DNA of 64,000 nt from contig JACKNM010000004.1 of assembly GCA_024234875.1 (NCBI GenBank), forward strand, positions 1 through 64,000. The letters are read 5' to 3'. Below the pieces are notes generated by a model that saw only the letters and a program-made list of their open reading frames with translations, made no database searches and was not told the DNA's origin. The position numbers were made by a program, and so were the translations under genes. How positions within the stretch are numbered: position 1 is the stretch's first letter; the number at the start of each line of letters is the position of its first letter. This document shows, one piece after another, positions 52,334 to 60,817 of the stretch. This stretch comes from Ectothiorhodospiraceae bacterium. Its GTDB lineage: Bacteria; Pseudomonadota; Gammaproteobacteria; HK1.

Positions 52334-53080
52334 TCAGGGCGCGACGGTGCCCACGATGAGGATGCTGAACCACTTGCCGGAGACCGCGCTCTCGAAGCGA
52401 TAGCAGCCATTGGCGTCGGTCAGTGCGAGCTGGGGCACCTCGTCCTTCTGCAAGAGCAGCACCGGGTTCAGTGCGAGCTTGATCCCGGTGACCTCGATGC
52501 AGCCGGTCACCGCGCCCTCGGGCGGCGCGAATCCGATCACCAGGTCGTCGATGAAGACCGAGTCGTCGACCCAGTCCCGGATCTCGATGAAGCCGAACGG
52601 GGTGTCGCTGACGATGCCGCCGAAGTGCCCACCGCCGGAGCCACCGAAGTCGTCGGAGGTGTGCAGCGCCGGAGCGCCCTCCGACTCGTAGACCTCGATG
52701 GTCATCGCGCCGGGGAAGAACGCTCCCACCGCGACCGCGGGCTGCGAGAGCGCGACGTGAATCCTTCCCGCGCCCCGCAGACCGGTGCCGTCCTCGACGA
52801 ACAGCTCGTCGAGCAACACGGTGTCGTCGCCATCGGTGAACGTGGCGCCCTCGCTCGCGTACTGCCCGGTCACCACCGTGCCAGGGGCCAACTCCGAGAA
52901 GCCGACCCGCGTGATTGGGCCGCCGAACGCGGCCTGCCAGGTTCCGAAGTCCGTGAAGTCGGTGAACACCGTCGCCGCCATCGCGGCCGACGGGGCGTTG
53001 GAGCCGCCGTTGTCGATCTCGTTGCCGAGCGCGATTGCACTCGCGGCGACCCCCGCGATCAGGACCATTGCTCGCTTCAT
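52334..53080 (-). CDS. secreted protein of unknown function
   Basis: This 248-residue protein has a signal peptide (MKRAMVLIAGVAASAIALG). A beta-rich, Gly/Asp-rich domain follows, resembling the jelly-roll ectodomains of PEP-CTERM proteins: VGFSELAPGTVVTGQYASEG near residue 55, GFIEIRDWVDDSVFIDDLVI near residue 165. No PEP-CTERM or other sorting signal is at the C terminus, which ends IVGTVAP, so it is presumably released or periplasmic. Two cysteines in the last third (VTGCIEV, NGCYRF) may pair. The ATG at 53080 follows GGAGGG. It is a single gene downstream of the RND pump and has no recognisable partner. Confidence 0.78.
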   Translation of the reverse strand: MKRAMVLIAGVAASAIALGNEIDNGGSNAPSAAMAATVFTDFTDFGTWQAAFGGPITRVGFSELAPGTVVTGQYASEGATFTDGDDTVLLDELFVEDGTGLRGAGRIHVALSQPAVAVGAFFPGAMTIEVYESEGAPALHTSDDFGGSGGGHFGGIVSDTPFGFIEIRDWVDDSVFIDDLVIGFAPPEGAVTGCIEVTGIKLALNPVLLLQKDEVPQLALTDANGCYRFESAVSGKWFSILIVGTVAP

Positions 53081-53214
53081 CGTGCCATCCCTCCACGTCG
53101 AGCCGACGGGCTCGCCTGCTCGGGCTTGATAACCCCAAGCGCGGATCGAGCCAATGACGTGGGTCACGCCGGTTGCGAAAGGGTACCGGTCCGCAGGACT
53201 GGCATTCCCGACGC

Positions 53215-56200
53215 CTACGGCGCGACGGCGCCGACCGCGGCAGCGCGCGAGGCGTCACGGTGGAGCAGTGCATAGACGGCTGGCACGAGGACGAGCGTGA
53301 TCAGGGTCGAGGCACCGAGCCCTCCGATCACCGCTCGGGCCAGCGGGGCCTGGGCGTCGGCACCCTCACCGAGCCCGAGGGCGAGAGGGAGCAACGCGAG
53401 GATCGTGGTCAGCGTGGTCATGAGCACCGGCCGCAGCCGCCGCCGACCTGCCTCGGTCACCGCCACGAAGGTCGATTCCCCCGCGCGCCGTAGCTGCGCC
53501 GCCTGGTCGACCAGCAAGATGGCGTTGTTGACCACGATCCCGCCGAGCATGATGCAGCCGATGGCCGACTGGAGGTTCAGGGTGGTCTCGGTCAGGAACA
53601 GCGTGAGGATCACGCCGACCGCGGCCACCGGGACCGAGAGCATGACCACCAGCGGGTCGACCAGAGACTCGTACTGAGACGCGAGCACCATGTAGACGAG
53701 GAGCAAGGCGAGCAGCAACGACAGCACGAGCTCGTCGAACGCCTCGCGCTGCTCGGCGAAGTTCCCGGCGATCCGCAGCTCGTATCCTGCAGGATGCGGG
53801 ATCGCGTCGAGCCGCGCCTGGACGTCCGCCGCCACCGACCCGAGGTCGCGACCGGCGACGTTGGCGCTGACGGTGATCAGGCGCTGCTGGTCCTTTCGCC
53901 CGATGGCCACCGGGCCAGTCGCCGAGCGCGTGGAGACGAGATTGCGCAGCGCGACCTGCTCCCCGCTCGCGGTTCGCAACGACAGGTCGAGCACCTCGTC
54001 GAGCGAGCGCCGCTCGGCGTCCTCGAGTTGGACCAGGATGCGGTACGAGTTGCCGCCGACCCGGTACTCGCCGGCGGTGGAGCCCGCCATCGCGGTCTCG
54101 ATCGTCCGCGTGACGTCGCGAGCGCTGAGCCCGAGATCCGCGACCTTGGCGCGGTCGACCTCGATAAAACGCTGCGGCAGACCCGCGTCGCGACTCGACT
54201 CGGCATCGGTGATGCCCTCGACGGTGAGGAGCGCGTCCGCCACGCGGGTCGCGAGCAGTCCGAGGGTGTCGAGGTCGAATCCACGCACCTCGACCGCCAT
54301 GCCTTCACCGCTCGCGAGTAGACGCTCGAGCAGGAACTGCCCCTGGGGCGCGCGAACCCTGATCTGGACCCCGGGGATCGCCTCGCGCTGGAAGCGCCGA
54401 CGGAGATCCCTCGCGATCTCGGTATTCGACCGCGTACGCGCCGCCGCGGGTCCGAGCGCGATGCGGATGTCGCCACGCGCCGCCGCGTTGCCGCGCGCGC
54501 CGGACGAGCTCACGCTGACCACCTTGGAGACCGCCTCCGGCACCGCCTCGTCGACCACCGCCTCCATCTCGCGCGTGAGCCGGTCGGCGAGCTCGATCCG
54601 CGTGCCGACGTCGAACTGCCCGCTGACGCGTACCTCGCCCTCGTCGCTCGGCGGCAGGAACTCGGTGCCGATCAGCGGCGTGAGCCCGACGCTCGCCAAG
54701 ACCACGAGCGCCGAGAGCATGACGGTGAGCCACGGGGCGCGCAGCGTCGCGGCGAGGAGATCGCGATAGCCGTTCTCGAGGCGCTCGAACGCGTGACCGC
54801 TGGCCATCGCGATCCGCGCGGCGCCGTCGCCCGCCCCACGCCCCGGCGTGCTCGCGAGCAGCCTCGCACTCAAGCTCGGCACCAGGCTCAGCGAGACCAG
54901 CAGCGCGCAGGTCAACGAGAACATGACGACGTACGCGAGCTCCTCGAACAGCACGCCGGCCACGCCCTCGACGAAGACGAGTGGCAAGAAGATGACCACG
55001 GTGGTGATGGTGCCGGCCACGATCGCGGCGGCGACGTCTCGCGTGCCCTCGACCGCCGCGACCTCGGGCGTGTCGCGCTGCTCGTGCCGCCGGCGGAAGA
55101 TGCTCTCCAAGACCACCACCGAGCTGTCGACCATCATCCCCACCCCCAGCGCGAGGCCCCCGAGGGTCATCAGGTTCAATGTGAAGTCGCAGAAGTAGAG
55201 CAGCGCGAAGGTGGCTCCGACCGAGATCGGGATCGCGAGCGCGATGACCAGCGTGCTGCGCAGGCTGCGCAGGAAGAACAGCAGCACCAGCACCGCGAGC
55301 GCGCTGCCGTAGACCACCGATTGGGCGACATTCGCGATCGCGCGCTCGATGAAGTTGCCCTGATCGATGACCGGGATGACGCGAAGCTGAGGGAATCGCG
55401 CGTTGACCGCCTCGACCTCGGCCAGCACGCGACGCGCGACCTCGACGGTGTTCTCGTCGGCCTGCTTGCGAATCGCGACCCGCAAGCCGATGTCGCCGTC
55501 GACCCTGACGATCCGCGACTGCTTCTGGTAGGTGTCGAGCACCCGCGCCACCTGGCGCAAGGTCACCGCCGCGCCATCGCGGTGCGCGACCACGGTATCG
55601 CGGATCTCGTCGATGCTCGCGAACTCCGCCGGCGCGCGCAGCGTCACCTCGTAACGACCTTCCTCGATCTTGCCGGCCGGGCGGTCGAGATTGGCGTTGC
55701 GGATCGCATCGAGCACGTCGTCGAGCGGGAGGCCGAGCGCGTTCAGCTTGTCGGGATCGATCTCGACACGCACCTCGCGGTCGAAGCCACCCCACGGATC
55801 CACCTGTGCCACACCGGGGATGCGAGCGAATCGGTAGCGAATCCGGTCCTCCACGATCTCGGTGAGCTCGACCGGATCGAGCCGGCTCGAGATCCCGAGC
55901 AGCACCACCGGAAAGCTGTCGATGTCGAACTTGCTGACCCGCGGGCGGCCCGCCTCCTCGGGGAGCTCGCTCAGCTCGTCCTCGATGGTCGCCTGGACGT
56001 CGAGCGCGGCCGCGTCGACGTCGGTGCCCCACGCGAAGCTCACGCGCACCCGACTGTTGCCCTCGTAGGACTGCGAGGTCATCTCCACCACGCCGGGGAC
56101 GGTGGCGACGATCTCCTCGACGATCTGGGTGACCAGGCGCTCCATCACCACCGGATCGGCGCCGTCGTACTGGGTGCGGACGGTCACCGTCGGCAGCTCG

Positions 56201-56319
56201 ATGCTCGGCAGGAGGTCCACCCGCAAACGCTGCAGCGCGACCACACCCAGCACCACCACCATCAGCGTCACCATGGCGGTGAGCACCGGGCGGCGCACGC
56301 TTCCTGCGGCGAGACTCAC
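53215..56319 (-). CDS. efflux RND transporter permease, AcrB/MdtBC superfamily
   Basis: This 1034-residue inner-membrane pump has the full RND length. An N-terminal span precedes a large periplasmic domain. A central block follows (PISVGATFALLYFCDFTLNL, then LGVGMMVDSSVVVLESIFRR around residue 400), which carries the proton-relay Asp. The usual second Asp is Ser, as in many non-AcrB subtypes. The second half repeats the plan with SIGCIMLGGIVVNNAILLVD-like spans near residue 930. It starts 4 nt inside the end of the adaptor gene (ATGA overlap). No TolC-type outer-membrane gene is nearby, so a shared factor must be used. The substrate is unknown. Confidence 0.93.
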   Translation of the reverse strand: MSLAAGSVRRPVLTAMVTLMVVVLGVVALQRLRVDLLPSIELPTVTVRTQYDGADPVVMERLVTQIVEEIVATVPGVVEMTSQSYEGNSRVRVSFAWGTDVDAAALDVQATIEDELSELPEEAGRPRVSKFDIDSFPVVLLGISSRLDPVELTEIVEDRIRYRFARIPGVAQVDPWGGFDREVRVEIDPDKLNALGLPLDDVLDAIRNANLDRPAGKIEEGRYEVTLRAPAEFASIDEIRDTVVAHRDGAAVTLRQVARVLDTYQKQSRIVRVDGDIGLRVAIRKQADENTVEVARRVLAEVEAVNARFPQLRVIPVIDQGNFIERAIANVAQSVVYGSALAVLVLLFFLRSLRSTLVIALAIPISVGATFALLYFCDFTLNLMTLGGLALGVGMMVDSSVVVLESIFRRRHEQRDTPEVAAVEGTRDVAAAIVAGTITTVVIFLPLVFVEGVAGVLFEELAYVVMFSLTCALLVSLSLVPSLSARLLASTPGRGAGDGAARIAMASGHAFERLENGYRDLLAATLRAPWLTVMLSALVVLASVGLTPLIGTEFLPPSDEGEVRVSGQFDVGTRIELADRLTREMEAVVDEAVPEAVSKVVSVSSSGARGNAAARGDIRIALGPAAARTRSNTEIARDLRRRFQREAIPGVQIRVRAPQGQFLLERLLASGEGMAVEVRGFDLDTLGLLATRVADALLTVEGITDAESSRDAGLPQRFIEVDRAKVADLGLSARDVTRTIETAMAGSTAGEYRVGGNSYRILVQLEDAERRSLDEVLDLSLRTASGEQVALRNLVSTRSATGPVAIGRKDQQRLITVSANVAGRDLGSVAADVQARLDAIPHPAGYELRIAGNFAEQREAFDELVLSLLLALLLVYMVLASQYESLVDPLVVMLSVPVAAVGVILTLFLTETTLNLQSAIGCIMLGGIVVNNAILLVDQAAQLRRAGESTFVAVTEAGRRRLRPVLMTTLTTILALLPLALGLGEGADAQAPLARAVIGGLGASTLITLVLVPAVYALLHRDASRAAAVGAVAP

Positions 56320-57491
56320 TGCCGCGAGACCTGCCGGTCGGCGCTGACGCTCACCACCGCGCCGTCGTCGAGGAGCTGCTGACCGAGCGTCACCACGCGA
56401 CCGGTGATGCCCTCACCACGCACCTGCACCCGGCCGTCCTCGCGATGCCCGGGGACCACCACCCGCCAGTGCACGGTGCTCCCATCCTCGCCGAGCACGA
56501 ACACGCCATCGCGCTCGTCACGTCGCACCAGCGCCTGGTCCGGGACGATCACCGCGTCGTCCACCCGGTCGAGGACCACGGTGGCGCGCACGAACATCCC
56601 CGGCTTGAGCCGCTGGTCGGCATTGTCCACCTCGGCCTCGATGCGGGCCTGCCGGGTGTTCTCGCGAAACACCGGCGCCACGCGTGCGATACGACCCTCG
56701 AAGACCGCCTCGGGGTACGCGTCGGTGCGCAGCGAGACCGCCTGGCCGACACCGAGCATCGCGTAATCACGCTCTGCGACGTGGAAGACCGCGACGATCG
56801 GACTGAGCTCGACAATCCTCAGAAGCGGCGCGTTGGCCGCGACCGTGTCGCCCTCGTCGACCAGCCGCTCGGCCACCACCCGCCGCTCGCCGCCGCCCCG
56901 CCACGCGGCGACGACCGCGGTGTAGCGCAACCGTATGCGTGTCGCCTCCAGCGCCGCCTCGGCGCGAGCGAGCTGAGCCCGCGTCACCTCGACGTGGGCT
57001 CGACGCGCGAGCTGCTCCGCCTTGGCCGCGTCACGTTGCGACTCCGATGCCACACCGCGCGCGCGGAGCTGCTCGACGCGGCGCAACTCGCGCTCGGCGA
57101 TGTCGAGCAGGCTCTGCGCCTCGCCCAGATTGGCCTCGGCCACCGCGCGCTCGGCCTCGGCCTGCGCCACCGCCTGCACGTGCTCGTCGTCGTCGAGCTC
57201 GGCGATCGCCTGGCCTCGGGTCACGGTGTCGGCGAGGTCGACGTGCAGGCGTTCCAGCCGTCCCCCGACCTTCGCCGCGACCACCATCTCCGCACGGGCC
57301 GCGAGGGTGCCGGAGAAGGTGCGGCGATGGGCGATCGACCCTCGCTCGACCACCGCCACCTCGACCGGGACCGGTAGCGAGGCACCACGCCTGACCGGCT
57401 TGCTCGCGGCCTCCTGCAGCCGAGCGTGAGCCACCCAGGCCACCGCCGCGACCATGCCCAGTCCGACCAGACCCAAGATGACCCTGCGCAT
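56316..57491 (-). CDS. RND efflux periplasmic adaptor (membrane fusion protein)
   Basis: This 391-residue protein has an N-terminal uncleaved span (VILGLVGLGMVAAVAWVAH). A lipoyl/barrel-sandwich half follows (VVAAKVGGRLERLHVDLADT near residue 72), then a long helical hairpin (~95-160), the second lipoyl half, a beta-barrel and a membrane-proximal domain (PDQALVRRDERDGVFVLGED near residue 318). It links the RND pump to an outer-membrane channel. It overlaps the pump gene by 4 nt and lies 84 nt downstream of the MarR-type gene on the same strand, which may control or share its transcription. Confidence 0.93.
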   Translation of the reverse strand: MRRVILGLVGLGMVAAVAWVAHARLQEAASKPVRRGASLPVPVEVAVVERGSIAHRRTFSGTLAARAEMVVAAKVGGRLERLHVDLADTVTRGQAIAELDDDEHVQAVAQAEAERAVAEANLGEAQSLLDIAERELRRVEQLRARGVASESQRDAAKAEQLARRAHVEVTRAQLARAEAALEATRIRLRYTAVVAAWRGGGERRVVAERLVDEGDTVAANAPLLRIVELSPIVAVFHVAERDYAMLGVGQAVSLRTDAYPEAVFEGRIARVAPVFRENTRQARIEAEVDNADQRLKPGMFVRATVVLDRVDDAVIVPDQALVRRDERDGVFVLGEDGSTVHWRVVVPGHREDGRVQVRGEGITGRVVTLGQQLLDDGAVVSVSADRQVSRQ

Positions 57492-57575
57492 GCCCGGGGA
57501 TTGTACCGACCGAGTCTGAACCGGCGCTGAACCCGCCTGGCACTCCCGCTCGCGCGGCGGGCGAGCTGCGCCGGC

Positions 57576-58073
57576 TCACTCGTCTCCGCGGCTCGGGGGC
57601 AGATCGGTCACCGCGCCGACGTCGAGCACCGGAGATGCGTCGATGTCGCCTGCGTCCAGCAGCGACACGACCCGCAACAGCGCAGCGACCACCCCCGCCT
57701 GCTCCCAATCGGGGAGGCGGCCGAATCGCTGCCGAAAGGTCTCCTGCAGCAAGTCGGGCGCGGCGTCGAGGACCGCCACGCCCTGGTCGGTGACTGCCAC
57801 CCAGACCCGGCGGCGGTCGCGCTCGCCGCGGCGGCGGCGGACGAGGCCGTTGGCCTGCAGCTTGTCGACCAGGATCGAGACCGTCGCGAGTCGCAAGTCG
57901 ACCGCTCTCGCGAGCTCGCCGGTGAGCATCTCGCCGCGGGTTCTCAGGGCCCGCAGCACCAGGAGCTGGGACGCGGTGAGCCCGGCATGTCGGGCGAGGC
58001 TCCTGGCGCTGGCCTCGGTCGCCTTGAGGATGCGCCGCAGTGCGACCAGGGCATGCTCGGACAGATCGTGCAT
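57576..58073 (-). CDS. ectR: MarR-family transcriptional regulator, EctR type
   Basis: This 165-residue protein (176 if the GTG at 58106 is used) has a MarR winged helix-turn-helix: GLTASQLLVLRALRTRGEML, then the recognition region DLRLATVSILVDKLQANGLV, and the wing RRGERDRRRVWVAV. The C-terminal pattern LLQETFRQRFGRLPDWEQ and DASPVLDVGAV is typical of EctR, the repressor of ectABC in methylotrophs and other halotolerant proteobacteria. It is divergent from ectA, exactly as ectR usually is. The shared region has two sites of form AGTTY-N7-RAACT. It also heads the minus-strand run into the RND pump genes, so control of efflux is an alternative or additional role. Confidence 0.85.
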   Translation of the reverse strand: MHDLSEHALVALRRILKATEASARSLARHAGLTASQLLVLRALRTRGEMLTGELARAVDLRLATVSILVDKLQANGLVRRRRGERDRRRVWVAVTDQGVAVLDAAPDLLQETFRQRFGRLPDWEQAGVVAALLRVVSLLDAGDIDASPVLDVGAVTDLPPSRGDE

Positions 58074-58108
58074 CGGATTGACCGTCGGAATCGGTTGGCA
58101 GCCCACAA

Positions 58109-58127
58109 TAGTTCTTTTGAAGAACTA
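58109..58127. promoter_or_regulatory. perfect 8-bp palindrome, putative EctR operator 1
   Basis: TAGTTCTT, three bases TTG, then AAGAACTA: a perfect dyad of 19 bp lying 35 nt upstream of the ectR ATG and about 130 nt before ectA. MarR-type repressors bind dyads of this size. It contains AGTTC-N7-GAACT, the same geometry as the second site at 58230. Position suggests autoregulation of ectR plus control of ectA. Confidence 0.65.
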
Positions 58128-58175
58128 AATCACGCCGATCAACGAACCATATTTCCCCCAAGAATCCCGGTTGAT

Positions 58176-58204
58176 TTGCCGCTTCGGCGAGAAACGCGTA
58201 CACT
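58176..58204 (+). promoter_or_regulatory. putative sigma-70 promoter of ectABC-ask
   Basis: TTGCCG at 58176-58181 and TACACT at 58199-58204 are separated by 17 nt, each matching the consensus hexamer in 4 of 6 positions. Transcription would begin near 58211, giving a ~50-nt leader before ectA with CGGAGA as ribosome-binding site. The region is AT-rich relative to its surroundings. It lies between the two candidate EctR sites. Confidence 0.45.
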
Positions 58205-58229
58205 CTGCCTCGAACTTCTTGGTGTTTTT

Positions 58230-58246
58230 AGTTTTCTCTAGAAACT
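58230..58246. promoter_or_regulatory. putative EctR operator 2
   Basis: AGTTT at 58230-58234 and AAACT at 58242-58246 are inverted repeats separated by 7 nt, exactly the spacing of AGTTC-N7-GAACT in operator 1. The site ends 13 nt before the ectA ATG and would lie about 19-35 nt downstream of the predicted start, where bound repressor would block elongation. The arms are short, so confidence rests on the shared geometry. Confidence 0.45.
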
Positions 58247-58259
58247 TTTACGGAGACCA

Positions 58260-58823
58260 ATGCCAGTCCAGTCAGCCGTCGCTCCACCCCTCACCCGCCC
58301 GGACCGCGGTCGCGAGATCGCCAGGTCGACCATCAGCATCGCACCGCCACGGGGCACCGATGCCGCCGACGTCCACGCACTCGTCGCCGACTGCCCGCCG
58401 CTCGATCGCAACTCGCTGTACGCGAACCTGCTGCAGTGCACACACTTCGCGACCACCTGTGCCCTCGCACGGCGTCGCGACGACGTGGTGGGCTGGGTAT
58501 CCGGCTACCTGCCGCCCGACAAGACGAGCACCTACTTCCTGTGGCAGGTCGCAGTCCGCGACGACGCCCGAGGTCAGCGGCTGCCGCTTCGCCTCGTCCG
58601 CGACATCCTGGCGCGCCCGGTCTGCCGGGAGGTGCGCTACCTCGAGACCACGATCACCCCGGACAACTCGGCTTCCTGGGCCCTGTTCGAGAGCATCGCC
58701 GCGTGGTTGTCCGCGCCGCTCCGGCGCAAGGTGCACTTCGAGCGCGAGGCCCACTTCCGCGGCCGCCACGAGCCGGAGGTGCTGGTCACCATCGGCCCGT
58801 TCTCGCCACCACGCCTGAACTGA
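58260..58823 (+). CDS. ectA: L-2,4-diaminobutyrate N-acetyltransferase
   Basis: This 187-residue GNAT enzyme acetylates diaminobutyrate at the gamma-amino group with acetyl-CoA in ectoine synthesis. It shows the EctA core: VHALVADCPPLDRNSLYANL near residue 38, DDVVGWVSGYLPP, TYFLWQVAVRDDARGQRLPL (the acetyl-CoA region, near residue 90), and TTITPDNSASWALF near residue 128. The ATG at 58260 follows CGGAGA closely. It is the first gene of ectA-ectB-ectC-ask and is divergent from ectR, with the AT-rich operator region between. Identity is secure from the sequence and the operon together. Confidence 0.96.
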   Translation: MPVQSAVAPPLTRPDRGREIARSTISIAPPRGTDAADVHALVADCPPLDRNSLYANLLQCTHFATTCALARRRDDVVGWVSGYLPPDKTSTYFLWQVAVRDDARGQRLPLRLVRDILARPVCREVRYLETTITPDNSASWALFESIAAWLSAPLRRKVHFEREAHFRGRHEPEVLVTIGPFSPPRLN

Positions 58824-58916
58824 CGCCTTCCGCCCCGGGCAGCTCGCGCAGCCGCGCCAGCGGCTCGTCGCCGCGCCCGTCGGCCCCTCTTTCCCGAACC
58901 CGAGGAGACGATTGCC

Positions 58917-60212
58917 ATGTCGTTCACGGTCCCCAATCGCCCGTCCGATGTCTTCGAGCGCCGCGAGTCCGCGGTGCGCAGCTACTGCCGCGCCTTCCCC
59001 ACCACATTCGTCCAGGCGCGAGGCGCAACGCTCGTCGACGACCAGGACCGGGAGTATCTCGACTTCCTCGCCGGGTGCTCCTCGCTCAACTACGGACACA
59101 ACCATCCGGCGCTCAAGTCCGCCCTCGTCGCCCACATCGAGCGCGACGGTGTCGCGCATGGCCTCGACCTGCACACCGACGCCAAGCGCCACTTCCTCGA
59201 GACCTTCGAGCACATCGTCCTCGAGCCCCGCGGCCTCGACTATCGGGTGATGTTCCCGGGTCCGACCGGAGCGAACGCGGTGGAGGCGGCGCTGAAGCTC
59301 GCGCGCAAGGTGACCGGGCGCGAGCGCGTCATCGCCTTCACCGACGGCTTCCACGGCATGACCCTCGGCGCCCTCGCCTGCACCGGAAACGCCACCAAGC
59401 GCGCCGGCGCCGGGATCGCGCTACCTGGGGCCGAGCATGCGCCGTATGACGGCTACTTCGGCCCCGACGTCGACACCGCGGCCCAGCTCGAGCGCATGCT
59501 CGCCGACCCCGCCTCGGGCATCGACGCGCCGGCCGCGTTCCTGGTCGAGGTGGTCCAGGGCGAGGGTGGCCTGAACGTCGCGAGCGATGGGTGGCTACGG
59601 TCGATCGAGCGCCTCGCCCGCAACCACGGCGCACTCCTCGTGATCGACGACATCCAGGCGGGCTGCGGTCGCACCGGCCCCTTCTTCAGCTTCGAGAAGG
59701 CCGGAGTCCGCCCCGACGTGGTGACGATGGCGAAGTCGCTCTCCGGCCTCGGCCTGCCGATGGCGCTGACGCTGATTCGCCCCGAGCTCGACGTCTGGAG
59801 CCCCGGCGAGCACAACGGCACCTTCCGCGGCAACAACCACGCCTTCGTCACTGCCGCGCGGGCCATCGAGCTCTTCTGGTCCGACGACAGCTTCCAGCGC
59901 GAGATCGAGCGCAAGGGCGCACACCTCGGCCGGCGCCTGCGCGAGATCGCCGCCGCCGCCGAGATCGCGACCCGGGTCAAGGGGCGCGGGATGATGCGGG
60001 GCATCGAGATGCGAAGCGGCGCGCTCGCGGCGCGCGTGTGCGCCGAATGCTTCGAGCGCGGCCTGATCATCGAGACCAGCGGCGCCGACGACGAGGTGGT
60101 GAAGGTGCTCTGCCCGCTCACCATCGACGACGCGAAGCTCGATGCCGGGCTCGACATCCTCGAGCAGGCGATCGCGGCGGTGTCCGCCTCGGTCCACCGC
60201 GCCACCGCCTGA
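58917..60212 (+). CDS. ectB: diaminobutyrate-2-oxoglutarate transaminase
   Basis: This 431-residue PLP enzyme converts aspartate-semialdehyde to L-2,4-diaminobutyrate using glutamate. It belongs to class III aminotransferases, with FPGPTGANAVEAALKLARKV near residue 110, FTDGFHGMTLGALACTGN, the PLP-binding DDIQAGCGRTGPFFSFEKAG around residue 243 and the Schiff-base Lys in TMAKSLSGLG near residue 273. Length matches EctB. It begins 93 nt after ectA and ends 35 nt before ectC. GAGGAGA precedes the start. Confidence 0.97.
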   Translation: MSFTVPNRPSDVFERRESAVRSYCRAFPTTFVQARGATLVDDQDREYLDFLAGCSSLNYGHNHPALKSALVAHIERDGVAHGLDLHTDAKRHFLETFEHIVLEPRGLDYRVMFPGPTGANAVEAALKLARKVTGRERVIAFTDGFHGMTLGALACTGNATKRAGAGIALPGAEHAPYDGYFGPDVDTAAQLERMLADPASGIDAPAAFLVEVVQGEGGLNVASDGWLRSIERLARNHGALLVIDDIQAGCGRTGPFFSFEKAGVRPDVVTMAKSLSGLGLPMALTLIRPELDVWSPGEHNGTFRGNNHAFVTAARAIELFWSDDSFQREIERKGAHLGRRLREIAAAAEIATRVKGRGMMRGIEMRSGALAARVCAECFERGLIIETSGADDEVVKVLCPLTIDDAKLDAGLDILEQAIAAVSASVHRATA

Positions 60213-60247
60213 GCCCGAACCCATTCACGAGCCAACGGAGACACACG

Positions 60248-60667
<420 letters not shown>

Positions 60668-60817
60668 GTGCCGGTGAAGCACTCGACCACCACATCGCCG
60701 GGGCACCCGCGGCCAGCCGCGAGGGCCCCGGCGGTCGACCCATCGGGGCATTCCCGGTCACTCGCGCGAGCGGGGGTGACGCCCATCGAACACCTGCAGT
60801 GCAGCACGAGCAACGAC

